A stretch of DNA of 64,000 nt from positions 2,420,501 through 2,484,500 of the forward strand of contig CP136898.1 in the NCBI GenBank assembly GCA_034359265.1, read 5' to 3'. Positions 1-11,929 of the stretch are shown one piece after another (within the stretch, counting starts at the first letter, position 1; each line of letters opens with the position of its first letter). Below the pieces are notes generated by a model. It worked only from the letters and a program-made list of their open reading frames with translations. It was not told the origin of the DNA and ran no database searches. Both the position numbers and the translations under genes were made by a program. Source of the DNA: Canna indica. Lineage: Eukaryota > Streptophyta > Magnoliopsida > Zingiberales > Cannaceae.

Positions 1-135
1 GAATTCATTCTCCGGGGCATCAGCAAGCTGCAACCAGCCATGAAGTTCTTGTTCCAGTGCCCATGCTGCTCCTGCTTCTGCTTCATGAAGACCAAGAAGA
101 GCAAGCCCAAGGAGAAGGAAGCGAAGGGAGACTGA
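1..135 (+). CDS. 3' end of an unidentified protein gene (last exon, partial)
   Basis: Frame 1 is open from the first base and stops at TGA 133-135, giving 44 C-terminal residues. The segment has a Cys/Phe cluster (CPCCSCFCF, about residues 20-28) followed by a strongly basic, Lys-rich tail ending in AKGD. A Cys cluster next to a basic tail is typical of a membrane-proximal cytosolic end that can be S-acylated; that is inference. The base composition is coding-like (GC-rich third positions) and changes sharply after the stop. A polyadenylation signal follows about 90 bp downstream. I do not recognise the family; the rest of the gene lies outside the window. Confidence 0.6.
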   Translation, partial: EFILRGISKLQPAMKFLFQCPCCSCFCFMKTKKSKPKEKEAKGD

Positions 136-420
136 GCAAGGTCGGATTGTGTCTGCATCTCCCATCTAATTAATGTGCCCACCAGGTGCTTGTAGAATTA
201 TCTCTTTAGGTAGGGGTTGTGAGCAAATAAAGCTGTCACTAGCTTTTTGTCTTTCTTACTGGGTACTGCTTCCTTTGTTCCCATATTTGTGTTTTTGTAA
301 TGAATGTGTGGTGTACTCATCTTCTCCAGTTGCTGTTTTACTTGTGCTGGGCCAATCTCTGCCCAGAAAGCTGCAAGAAATCTGCTAGGAAATTTCTGAA
401 TCATGTCATGCTCTGGAAAA
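136..420 (+). other. 3' UTR of the preceding gene
   Basis: AT-rich sequence directly after the stop codon. It carries a canonical AATAAA at 226-231, with T/G-rich sequence after it suitable for 3' end formation. The exact end is not visible. From about 420 to 866 I see only AT-rich spacer. Confidence 0.45.
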
Positions 421-866
421 TATAAATTGTTGCTAATTGCTGAGTAGCAAACTTGACAGTTTTATATCCTTTAAAGCAAAGTTGTCTTCTTTCTTTGGTT
501 TTAGTACTAATTCTATATCTCTTAAGCAATTTACTGATAAGATTAAGAGGTTTTCTCTTGCTCAATTATCCATTCTTTGCTAAATATCTGAATCTGGAAG
601 TTTTCTTCAAGCAGAGCTGACTTTAGCTTAGTTTTATGCTGTGAGGTTTGATGAGAACAGGCATGAATTCTTCAAATTTTGCTGGTGAGAATTTTGAGAA
701 TGACAAGAAAAGAGAAACCTAGTAAATGAATTTAGTTCTGAGACTTGCATCTGCAGTCTTTACAAATGAAGTCTGCAGATGATGAGGGCTTGATGCTTTG
801 AATCCATGAGACAGCACCTTTGCTGGATACCATGATCTGCTTCCATATCTGACCAAGTGTCATCAA

Positions 867-2702
867 GGGGGCGTTTGGTTGCCCGCAAGTACAAATGCTG
901 CAACTCTAGTTGCAGCATTTAGATAACAAATTTGTTTGGTTGGCTGCAAAATTATTTTGCAGCATTTACTAGTTGCAACTTGTATTTCAAATATCATTTG
1001 CGGGCCGCAAGTGGAATTGCAGCCCAAAAAGCCCGCAATACAAGATTGCGGGCTGCAAATGCAATAATTTAAGTATTGAAAAATAATTAATTTTGGCGAC
1101 GTAGAGTCGTCGGATGAAGACGAGATAAATATCAAAGTTGTAAGTTTTTGCGTGCTGAACCTGATGGTAGTGTCAGATTTTACATCTGATGTCATTTGAT
1201 AATTTTTTTTTAATATATTTTCAGTATTATACAAAAATCAAAAATTATTAATTTGTCAGACAAATCATGTCGGGCCTAAGTTTTTAGCCTGGCCCGAAAA
1301 AATTTGTCCCAGGCTCGACCCAAAAAATTTGTGCCCGGCCCGGCCCGAAAAAATTCGTGTCCGTCCCGCCCCGAAAAAATTTGTGTCCAACCCGACCCAT
1401 AAAATTCGTGCACTGCACGGCCCGTCCCAGCCCGGCTCGGTCCAAAAATATTCGTGCCCAACCCGGCCTGAAAAATTTCGTGCCCAGCCCGAGTCAAATT
1501 TCGTGCCTAGCCTAGCCCGAAAAAATTTGTGCTCAGCCAGGCCCGAAAAAATTCGTGCTCAGCCTGGCTCGAAAAAATTCACTGTCGGCCCGGCCCTGCC
1601 CAAAAAAAATTCATACCCCGGCCCGGCCCGAAAAAATTCATGCCCGACCCAAAAAAATTCGTGCCCAACCCAGCCCTGCCCGAAAAAATTTATGCACTGC
1701 CCGACTCGTGCCGACCCGAAAAAATTCGTGCCTTGCCCGGCCCAAAATTATTCGTGCACGGCCCAACCCCAAAAAATTCGTGCCCAACCCGGCCCAAAAT
1801 ATTTTGTGCTCGGCCCGCCCCAAAAAAATTCGTGCCCGATCTGGACCGAAAAAATTCTTGCCTGGCCCTGCCCGAAAAAATTCGTGGTCAGCCCTGCCCA
1901 AAAAAATTCGTGTCCCGACCCGACCCAAAAAATTTTATGCCCAGCCCGACCTAACACGAAAAGAAATTCATGCCCAGTCCGAAATATTCGCATCGGGCCC
2001 AACCTTGCCCGAAAAAATTCGTGCACTGCCCATCTTGACTCGGCTCGGCCCAAAAAATTTATGCCCGACCCCGCATGAGAAAATTCGTTCCCGGCCAAAA
2101 AAATTTTGTGCTCGGCCCGGCCCGAAAAAATTCCTGCCCGACCCGGCCTGAAAAAATCCGTTTCCCGGCCCAGCTCAAAAAAATTCATGCCCGGCCCGGC
2201 CTGACCAGAAAAAAAATTCGTGCCCAGCCCGAAAAAAAAATTGTGTTCGGCCCAGCCTTGCCCGAAAAAATTCGTGCACTGCCCAACCTGGCCCGGTCCG
2301 GCTCGGGCCGACTCGAAAAAATTCGTGTCCGGCCCGGCCCAAAAAGATTTGTGCACGACCCGACCCGAAAAGTTCGTGCCCGGCCTTGCCCGAAAAAGTT
2401 TGTACCCAGCCCGGATAAATTCGTGCATGCTCGGCCCATCCCATCCCGGCCCGGCTCAGCCCAACTTGAGAAAATTCGTGCCCGACCCGACCCAAAAAAT
2501 TTCGTAAGATGCAAGTTGCACGTTGCAAGTTGCAAGTGTAATTACAAATTCCATTTGCGGCCAACCAAATGCTTGCAAATAGAAGTTGCAACTCTACTTG
2601 CGGGCAACCAAACGGTAGGCTGCAAAATCTATTTGCGGGCATTTGCTTTTGCATGCAAATAAATTTTGCAGCATTTACACTTGCGGGTAACCAAACGCCC
2701 CC
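867..2702. mobile_element. Tourist/Harbinger-like inverted-repeat element with a minisatellite core
   Basis: The left end reads GGGGGCGTTTGGTTGCC and the right end is its near reverse complement (…GGTAACCAAACGCCCCC), with similarity continuing through CCGCAAGT and the word AATGCTGCAA. Terminal inverted repeats of the form GG…GTTTGGTT are characteristic of PIF/Harbinger (Tourist) MITEs. Both ends abut a 3-bp CAA (864-866 and 2703-2705), which would be the target duplication; the family usually duplicates TAA/TTA, so this is only suggestive. Words such as TTGCAGCATTT and GCCCGCAA recur near both ends. No transposase is visible; the interior is the minisatellite listed next. Confidence 0.7.
1268..2505. 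repeat. Degenerate GC-rich minisatellite (about 25-bp word)
   Basis: About 1.2 kb is made of dozens of imperfect copies of a word like CCCGGCCCGAAAAAATTCGTG. GC-rich blocks alternate with A6TT blocks, and spacing varies by a few bases. Because the unit lacks stop codons in most frames, long apparent reading frames run on both strands (Lys/Pro/Arg-rich on +, Phe/Gly/Arg-rich on -). These are composition artefacts, not genes. The array sits wholly inside the inverted-repeat element 867-2702. Confidence 0.9.
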
Positions 2703-3094
2703 CAAAGGAGAAATCTGCTGGCTTCTGCAAGAAATTTCTGCCTGATTCATTCACTGTACCTCTGTCATAAACTATTTGAATCATATGTGTTTATTTGGTA
2801 ACAAGTTGTCATGTAATTTGCTAATTAATCATATAATATGAGTTATTTTTGTTGAAGTGTTGACAACTTCTATATACATATATAATAAAATAGATCCAAT
2901 TGACAATTAATTAAATTCCTTCCCTGTATGTCTTAGTTTAGATGATAGAGGAAGATGAGCTGCTCCCACCAATTATTTTATTATATTAAATTTAAAAAAA
3001 TGAAAATAACAGAAGGGAAACTTACAAAGAAAGTTGCATTTTTGCTCATCTATGAAACCACATAATACTTTTATCACAATGGACCCCTACTATT

Positions 3095-4093
3095 TGCATA
3101 ATTGGGAAAATGTACAAAAATATCTCTAACATTTTCTCACGGATACTAAAATACTCCTAAGATTTTTTTTGGATAAAAAATACTCCTGACATTATGGAAT
3201 TGGGTACAAAAATGCCCCTATAGGTAAACGGCACATTTTCTCTCAGGTACTAAAATGCCCCTGACGTTTTCTCATGGGTATTATAAAACCCCTAACGTTT
3301 TCTCACGAGTACTAAAATACTCATAACGTTTTCTCACGAGTACTAAAATGCTCATAACGTTTGTTTTGGAGCTAAAATACCCCTAAGGTTATTGAAAATG
3401 ATACAAAAATGACATCGAACTAACTTCTGTTAGATAAAACTTAACGAAGATATCATAGATGCTGATAGAGATGTTGACTTTACACGTGGTGCACATGCAG
3501 AGAGCAACTTGCCACGCAAGTGACACGTAAGATGCAACGTAGGGGTGAGAAAAAAAAATAAAAAATTTGGTTAATTGAAAAACCGGTCCAAAACCGAACC
3601 AAATTTTTCGATTAATCGATCCGATGGTTTTAGTTTCGGTTTTCGATTTCGGTTTTGGTTTTGATTTCTTACATGTCGCTTGCATGGCAAGTTGCTCTCT
3701 ATATATGTGTCACGTGTAAAATCAACATATTTATCAGCACCCACGACATCTCTGTTAAGTCTCACCTAACAAAAGTTAGCTTGGTGCTATTGTTGTACCA
3801 TTTTCAATATCATCAGGGGTATTTTAGCTCCAAAACAAATGTTAGGGGCATTTTAGTACCCGTGAGAAAAACATTAGGTGCATTTTAGTACCCGTGAGAA
3901 AACGTCAGAGGCATTTTAGTACCTGTAAGAAAACGTCTTGGCATGCATGCACGCCACATGTCCACGTCGTCAGTCTTAGTTATCAGTCATGTTAGCTCCG
4001 TTATCCCTCAATTAACGTTGTTTACCTATGGGGGCATTTTAGTACTCGTGAGAAAACGTTATGAGCATTTTTATATTTTTTTCTGCATAATTG
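3095..4093. mobile_element. MULE-like foldback element with 10-bp target duplication
   Basis: TGCATAATTG occurs at 3095-3104 and again at 4084-4093 as a direct duplication flanking an element at 3105-4083. The ends (GGAAAATGTACAAAAAT on the left; GAAAAAAATATAAAAAT as reverse complement of the right) lead into long inverted arms of about 400 bp. The arms are built around 'TTTTCTCACGAGTACTAAAATGC'-type words, shown here only as type. Long terminal inverted repeats starting with G and 9-11-bp duplications are typical of Mutator-like elements. The centre (about 3545-3665) holds a GGTTTTCGGTTT-type short-word repeat. There is no coding capacity. A second, truncated family member is at 16668-16862. 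Confidence 0.8.
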
Positions 4094-4712
4094 CATGTCA
4101 TATTAACTGTGAAGCAGCCGTTGAAGAGGAAGAAAAGGGGTGGAGAGGCGGAGAACGGCTTGGCTTCTCTTTGGTGGATGGTAGATTGGCGGCATTGCAC
4201 CGAGCACTCCTTCCGAATGGATTGACAAGATAATCGTGTATTTCATCATACAATCTAGAAAAAAAATATACAGAAGAAGATTCGATCAAATTTATGAGTT
4301 ACAAGTTAAGATCTTGTATTGGCTATATCATGAAAACATCACAAATATTGTAAAAAAATTAAGTAAACCCCTATCCCTATTACAAATAAGTCCAAGCACT
4401 TATACATATGTATATATCATAAAATTAATGAATAAAACATAAAAGAATAATACTAATCTAATGGTTGGTCATATTTATTCAACTTAAATTTGACTTGGGT
4501 GCTACAGTCAAGGTTGGGTTTGCATGGATGGTTCGAAAATGTGCTCCATCACTTACCCTAAAAACTTCAATTAATGGAGTTTCGAACATGATTGATATGA
4601 CCTAAAAGAACTACTGGAATCTTCAAATTTTCACTTTAATAAGATTATCCACATGATTTATATGGCTTAAAATAAATAATGGGATCCTCGTTGGCAATAA
4701 TCAAGACAATTA
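4094..4712. other. Intergenic spacer
   Basis: Flanking host sequence between two transposable elements. A GA-rich patch at about 4120-4170 and AT-rich remainder; no gene, RNA gene or repeat structure recognised. Confidence 0.5.
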
Positions 4713-5220
4713 TAAAATATTAGGGGTGAGCGAGTTCAAGTATTCTGTGTTTTTCATGATACTCGAATCCTACCCTATATAGGATCGGTTCTTAGGTTTT
4801 GGATCCGGGCCTACCCTGTTGGGACTTGAAATCGAATCCTACATTGTTGGAACTTGGAATCGGACCTATCCTATTGGGACCTAGAACCAAACCCTACTCG
4901 TAACCTATGATGTAATACAAGTTTCGGATACCATGTTGGAACCTATTCATTTACAAGTACCATATTAGAATCTGTTCGATCATTTACAGGTTCTGGGTAC
5001 CATGCTGGAACCCGTAAATGAATATGTTCCACGGTACATGTTTCGATTCTGGGTATCCGACGTATTGAACCTGGAATCGAAATCGATTTTAATCGATTCT
5101 TTAATTTTTATCTCGAATCCTATCCGAATTTAATTCGGGTCTACCAAGAACCTACCTGATCGAGCCGATTTCAATCGATTTTAAATTTATTTGGTACTCA
5201 TGCACACTCCTATAAAATAT
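4713..5220. mobile_element. hAT-like MITE, family 1, with 8-bp duplication
   Basis: The element at 4721-5212 starts TAGGGGTGAGC and ends GCACACTCCTA, an imperfect inverted repeat. It is flanked by the perfect 8-bp direct repeat TAAAATAT (4713-4720 and 5213-5220). TAG-type ends with 8-bp duplications identify hAT-superfamily elements. The interior is non-coding and consists of repeated words such as GTTGGAACC, GGTACCATG and GAACCTG on both strands. Relatives are at about 38922-39434, from 53480, and at 63373-63791. Confidence 0.8.
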
Positions 5221-6982
5221 CATATCGAGGAATGACGTTGTCTTTCAATAGTGGGAATGACTTTCACCTTCGTGGGCTCAAAAATCATGTCTCCCTCTAA
5301 TCATTGCTTTGACAATTTCTTTAACTAGTGCTGTACATTTCACTAGCTTTTGACAAGAAGAATCTTTAGAGAAAAGGGTGGTGCAGATTTAAGCATTCCA
5401 CTAAAAGTGCAACACTTTGTTTCACTTATGAATTAATTAAGAATTATGAGTCCCTACTTGCAACTCATGAATTAACAATTATGATTTAAATATTTTCACA
5501 ATTACAGGATCTATTAGATATATAGATTAGGCAGGAATAAACCTTTGACAAAATATTTCAGGATTATTCCTATTTTTTTAACCCTTTTAAAGGAATAAAT
5601 TCTACAACTCTTTTAAGGATTATTTGATTGAATTGAGAATAATTTCATATTGAATATTATGTGTTTGATAAAAAAGGTTTGACAAAATGAGTATGAATAT
5701 TAAACAAAATGTTTCTGAATTTTGAAAGTCCAAGTGAGATTTAAAAATTAAACTTATTCTCAAATTTGATACCTAAATAGGCTCTCACTATATATCTTTT
5801 TTATTCCATTCTTTTGATAATAGAAAATAATTTAATTTTTGTTTTAAAAAAATTATATTATATTTTATAGTTGGGTAATTTAGTTTTATAAATGTTATAT
5901 TTTAGTCATTTTCAATGAAAATACATAGTTTTAAAATAATACGTTAAAATTAAATAAATAAAAACCAGTGAAAATAATATATTTTGAAAGTCCTTATATT
6001 CTATTAATTTATATTTTAATATTTATCAATAAGAATATATATTTTAAAAAATAAAAATAAATAAAAAATTTCAGAACTAGTAAATATTTTGCATCTTACT
6101 ATATCTTTATAAATTATATATTTTGTTCCTTAATTTGTCAATAAAAATCATATATTCTAAAATAAAATTAAGTACAAATTAGTAAAATTTAGTATATTTT
6201 GTATTTGAGTGATTTAATTTATAAATTTTATATATTAGTTATTTATAAATAAAAATAAATATTTTATAAATTATAAATTTAATTAAAGTAAATTTTTTAA
6301 GGTGAAATACTAGCTGAGAAGTGCAAATGAGTTGAATTGGTGGGAGATTCATACATATTGGAAATATTACTTATATACCTTTTGCCATTATGTTTCTACA
6401 TTGAAAAAAAAAGATGTATCTAAGAATGAAGCATATTGTGTTTGCATCAGAGGCAAGTTTTTGTGATCTCTACTTTGTTTCTTCTTGGTTATGTAATCAC
6501 TGCAGAGCAACTTCAAGCTGCAAATAAAAGCATGTTTGATGAAATTTGATGCTTTTATCCATGGAGAGGAAGCTTTTGAAGTAATTGATAGCCACTTGAC
6601 AACCTATGACTTGTTTACTACTAAAATGACAAATAGTCAATAACTCTTACTTGATTCAACAAAGAGCTCAAATTGTTATTGTGTCATTTGAGCAATCATA
6701 TGCTAAAAAGAAACTATAATCATTTTACTGAAATGATGACAGGATGCATACACCAAGCAATCAAACTAGAGTACAGATCCGATCATATTAGCCATGCTGT
6801 CAACTCACAAAGCAAAATATAGCAAATGCACAACATGGAAAAAGAAAAAAACAATGTAATTACAAAACCATATCAGAAAATTGCAAATTTGCAATCTACG
6901 GGAAATACAATAATTCACTCAATCCTTGCCACACAACACTATAAATTAGAAGCATCGGGTATGCATTTCCAAACCACCCTCC
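5221..6982. other. AT-rich intergenic region with the 3' flank of the acyltransferase gene
   Basis: About 5800-6300 is extremely AT-rich. It has loosely repeating phrases (TTATAAATT, ATATTTTA, TTTATCAATAA) that suggest an old, decayed tandem or duplicated block. The stretch 6300-6982 is ordinary AT-rich sequence next to the stop codon of the minus-strand gene and probably holds its 3' UTR. No further gene seen. Confidence 0.5.
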
Positions 6983-9900
6983 CTATTTATTTCCTGCAGG
7001 CATGACACCAGTGGATATGCTGCTACTAATCCTGTTTGACTCCCCCAATCCAGCAGCCAAGGCCAGGACCTCCGGCGTCATCTCCCAGCTTCCGCTTTGC
7101 CGTCCCCAACTGGAATGCCTTGGATGCAGTGTGGTTCGCTCTTCCATAGCCTCTGGAGGGAAAACCTGCTTGCTTAAATCAGGAGACACATCACCAAATC
7201 CATCTTCCTTCTCATCCAAGATCTTAGAGTCATGTAGACCTGTTTCCATGTCTCCTATATGTGTCAGTGTCCGAGCTTCGTCCCATGATATGGGCTTCCT
7301 ACCCATTTCAATATCACCCATTGCTTTGCCCATGTTTGGGCTCAAAAATCCTCGACCTGCTGTTGGTTGTGTCTGTACTCCTTGATCTCGTGGCACCCTT
7401 TCCCTGAAATTGTTCTTTGATGGAGGGATGCTCGTGAAAAAGATCTCCTTGAAGTTCTCCACCACTCCTCTGTTGTATGGGTTAGCTCGCAGGTCATAAC
7501 GATATCTGAAGTTCTCATATGTTGTCTGCCAAAAAAGAGTGCATTAGTACCACAAAAGGCTATTCATTCTTGATTACACTTTCCACTAAGAAGGGTAGTT
7601 AGCTTACCTGGTTGGTGCTCATGAGATATAAATGGAAACCAGATAAGCCACCAACAAACCACACTGATATAAAAGTATAGATTATCAGAACTATTGAAGC
7701 TGGAGTCTTGATCATCGCTCTCCAAATAGATGTTTGCTCGGCATCTCTAATCCTTATTATATACACCCAGCAAAATCCAAAGATATAGAGGCAGAGTAAA
7801 GTTGTTGAGAAGACAAACATATAGAAGAATCGATAATTCCGCTGCATCAGATACAAAGATGAACAGTCAACAAAACCATGTCAAATAAACTGAAAAAAAC
7901 AACTGCTATTAAATATCAACTATTAGTCTATGACCCAAAAAAATGGTAGTGTACTTTCTTCTAAAAGAAAGTACATACATCATGAAGGAAAACAATACAT
8001 ATCAGTCCCTCACTCCCACTGGTTCAGCAAAAAACAAGTTTGGAATGTCAACTGTTTGAGAAGTTCAGTTTACCTAATCCTTAAGTGATTTTCTAGTTGC
8101 ATCACAGTCAATATATATAATGTACTGAACCGAAGAGATATAAAGATATGTAACATACAAGCCCTATGCACTGTCCCACCCATGGGCAATGATGATCAAA
8201 ACGCTCCACACAGTTATTGCAGATTGAGCAATGTGAGCAGCGAGGAGGTCGATAAAGCATGCAGGTATCACAATACTTGATCCTCACAGGCATCCCATTC
8301 ACAATGACATCCTTAGTTCGAGGTATACGCATTTGTGGGGTTTGGACACCTCCCACTTCATTGTTCCCCCCATAACTTTCGGGTTCTGGCGGATGTGCAT
8401 TTCGAGGGATTATACCTGGATCTCTACCAGAGGTAATTAATAGAAGACACAAATCCTGAAAATAAGAATCATACTTTCATTTAAGAAACATTCAATAAAG
8501 TATTTAATCTTCGAGAAGATAACCTACCTATCCAAGCATAAACACAAAGGATACATTATGAAAATAACAAGATTTAATTAGCCAAGCAAAATAATCTAAA
8601 CAGACATTAGTTCTCTTGCTCTCAACTTGCAGATATGAAAAGATATCTTATAGGTGTACTAAAGTTTGAAATATCTTATATGAATGGACCCAAATCATCA
8701 CACAGAATCCATAAGAATTAAAAAACCCAGTGACGAATTGTCAAGTCTAGTCTGAAACCAATGCAGTCAGTGACAACTGGCAAGATTAAAATAATGGTAA
8801 AAAGATAACTCATATCAGTACCAAGAGTGCAAGGTGCACTTTCCCTACTCCAAATGCACCAACATAGGAGCAGTGGAGCACCAATGAGCATTGGGTAATT
8901 CACTCAGATTCTTGTTGTACTAACATAATTAGTTCATACTGCATACAGTATTTTGAACTACATTGCAGAACAATAATCTGCTGTGCGCCTTCTCCTTGAT
9001 CCAGTAGTTATAGTAGAGATGTAAATAACACATGCTGATGACAGGCCGTCATCACCCTCCAAGTAGACATCCACCTGGACCCCTAAGCCTTTTTCCCTTG
9101 TCAATTTCCATGTTTTCTTTTGATATAAGTCCACATCAAACTGTGAGATTTAGTTGTGCACTACTTATAACTGCATAAAAGGAATAAAGACTTATTTACA
9201 ATGTTTGTGGCTTTGGTTATTTTGAACTTCAATGTGAAGAATGTGAAGGAACTATATGTCTATTGTAGATCCAAATTTTTCTAATTATCCAAGCAGTTTG
9301 TTGATTCTCAAACTATATATAACCCTTTTGACATGGGCAAAGATAAGTTAACAAAACAATCAAATAAATAAATTCAAGTGACATGCTTAATATCATGCAC
9401 CACATTATTTTGATAGCATAAATGATTGTTTCAAGACAAACTACGAGCATGAGTTACTCCATCCAAACATATGCAAGAAATTGAGATTTCCAATGTGCAT
9501 TAAATAAATTTGCCGAGTATCTGGGTGTTTTACATATTACGCTTCTTTGAACTCGGCATTAGTGTAACATCCATTCAAAACAAAATCAAGCATGTAGTTG
9601 AAAGACAAAGAAAAGCAATGAGTAATTACTGGTACTCACATATAATGTGAAAACAACAGCAATTATCATTATTGATTTTCCCAAGTTATGAGAGAAATCA
9701 TCCATTAGTTTTCTAGCAACGGATATACAAAAGATTAAGACAGGTGCCACAATGAGGAAAATGGTGAGAAATAATGATCTCGCATCTGGTCCAAATATAA
9801 ACCTCCCTTGATGTAAAAATATCTGCAGCAAATACACAAAAAAGACTGAATCAGAAGAAAAAGCCCATCATATTTGTTTCATAGTTACACAAAGGAAAGT

Positions 9901-11350
9901 GAAAAATGATCACAAATAGGAGAAGTATAATATGTTTAGAAAGCAAACCTGCTAGGTTCTAATTAACACAAGCAACAACATATTTAAGCATAATCTTTTT
10001 GCTGACACAACTTACTAAAGATCAAGCTATATGTAGGTATGCTCAAGCTTGATTCAACTCAATTAACTGGCAGCTTAGAGTAAAGGTTATTATCACTAAA
10101 TAGTTGTTTCAAGGTGGACAATGTGGGTTTATGAGGTTTTGACTATTGGTGTGTATATTCAAAATGGTCCATCTAAGTCAAGTAGAAAAAGCAATTGAGA
10201 GATTAGAGAAAAGAGTCCAAATTTTGATAACTCAATACTTGAGGTCAATTTTCTAACTTGATGATAGGAAGCTGAGGTATTATTTAGTATTGCGCATTTC
10301 ATGTTATTGATTTATTAGGCACTCGAGAATAATTGGTCAAAAATATGAAGAGAATTTAACTCATGAAGCATTTCACACCAAAACTAAGATTTAAAAAAAC
10401 TTTATCAGAACATTACTGATTTGTTTTGTGCATAGATAATAGATTATTTATAACGTATATTATTGCCTGACTTTTTTAGAAAATATTTTGTGTTTGATTT
10501 TATATCTATCCCTTCTTTGATTAATGTTAAAAAGAGAAAAATTATGTCCAATAAAAAGTATGTTTCGTTTATGTAGCATTCACATTGATGTCCATTGATA
10601 CTCATTTCCAAAATGATATTAGTATGCATATTGATAAGGGAGTCATTTCTATTAGGTTCACATAAAAATTGTTTGATTAGAATGCCTGTTGATATAGAAG
10701 CATTCACTGACTTTCCTATTTACATTGAAATGTTATTCTTGTGTATAATAGATTAATAGTTCTTCATCAGTCATCACAAAAAAGTGAGTATTGGACCAAT
10801 GTTTCAACAGCTACAAATTTTGGGGCCAATTCTTTGGGTTTTTCATTATTATAATCTGAGGATCTAATGACATTTCTTTTAGGTGCATTTTTGATTGACT
10901 TATAACTCGAGTTTAATTGATCCTTGATTCTCCCGCTCCATCTCAAAGCCATTGTTAGCTGGCAGATGAGGATAAGCATGGTAATATGGAAGCCCAATCT
11001 ATCCACAGTTTCATAGTGAAACGAAAACGGAAGCTGATAACTCGTTATTTCAATCAACGATTATTCAAAAACAAGAAAAAAGAACTGGGAAAGCTTCTAT
11101 TAAGCACCAGCACAGGCATTAATGACAAGGAAACAAGGAAATCCGTATATATGAAAATCCCCTAATAGCTGTCAAGTCCTAATTTTGGAAAGATGTGAAG
11201 AAACAACTCACTGACAGGAAGTAGAGAGAGAGATGAGCTACTTACGTTGCTGCCCTTCCAGACCTGGTAAACTCTCGGCGCCTCCGCATCAGCAAATACC
11301 GCAGAAGAGACCGCCCTGTTGGAGCCCCGAGACGGGGGCGCAACTTCCAT
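6983..11350 (-). CDS. DHHC-type protein S-acyltransferase (palmitoyltransferase), plant PAT
   Basis: Transfers palmitate from acyl-CoA to cysteines of membrane proteins. Five coding exons on the minus strand: 11246-11350, 9640-9822, 8159-8455, 7608-7841 and 6983-7525, all with GT-AG introns and phase 0, giving 453 aa. Residues about 26-40 (VYQVWKGSN then FLHQGRFIFGPD) match the plant PAT N-terminus. Two hydrophobic segments follow (about 50-70 and 80-100), then the Cys-rich domain. That domain has KYCDTCMLYRPPRCSHC and the catalytic FDHHCPWVGQCIG, then two more membrane segments in exon 4 and the TTxE motif (TTYENFRYRYD) opening exon 5. The polar C-terminal tail of about 150 aa is usual for the Arabidopsis PAT05-PAT09 group, which it most resembles. 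The start is the first ATG before the conserved block. The first intron is long (1.4 kb). Nothing indicates a broken gene. Confidence 0.95.
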
Positions 11351-11883
11351 TCTTGGTCGTCCACGCCCTCAACGATCAACACCCCGCGAAAACACTCAGA
11401 TCTACCCGAGAACCGCCACGAAAGAAACTAGATGAGAAATCTAACCAAGAGAACTTCCTAGCTAGAGCTCGGGCTTCATCCTCGCCATCGCCGTCCGCGG
11501 CTGTCGCCAACGCGTCAGATCTCGCCGCCGCCGCCGCCACCGTCGGTGAACTCGAACGTTCTTCGTTCCACTTTTAGACACCCGACAAGAGGTGGGAGAA
11601 GATTAAATTGTATTTTAAAATCAAATTATTTTATACGCACCACATTTGTACCCCCTTCTAATCGAACAGCCAATGGATCGAGTTGAACGTGGAGCCCACA
11701 CTTTTCTCCGATGTAGGAGTGGCGGGTAATAGAGTGGGTAGATTAAGTTTCGGATGAGGAAAAAGAAGTGGAGGCGTGACTAGTGCTGAGTTGTTGGCCG
11801 CGGCAATTAAAGTTTCTTTCTCCAAAACAATCATAAATTTCACAAACTACTTCGACTTGAACTTTCCACTTTGACCCAACATT

Positions 11884-11885
<2 letters not shown>
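11351..11885 (-). promoter_or_regulatory. 5' UTR and promoter region of the acyltransferase gene
   Basis: GC-rich sequence immediately upstream of the ATG up to about 11575 (CCG/GCC triplets, a GA/CT-rich part) is probably transcribed leader. AT content rises abruptly beyond 11580. No clear TATA element was picked out. Short apparent reading frames here on the opposite strand look like composition effects. Confidence 0.4.

Positions 11886-11888
<3 letters not shown>

Positions 11889-11921
<33 letters not shown>
11889..11921. repeat. (TA)n microsatellite
   Basis: About 16 uninterrupted TA dinucleotides, upstream of the acyltransferase gene and at the edge of the repeat-rich 12-26 kb block. 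Confidence 0.9.
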
Positions 11922-11929
11922 TCCTATTC

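Noticed and set aside
1..6. GAATTC at the first base as a sign of a cloning boundary
   Set aside because: A single hexamer at the window edge is not evidence; no vector-like sequence follows.
1276..2750. Several long open frames on both strands (Lys/Pro-rich or Phe/Gly-rich proteins up to about 250 aa)
   Set aside because: All lie in the degenerate minisatellite; the unit simply lacks stop codons in most frames. The peptides are low-complexity and mirror the repeat.
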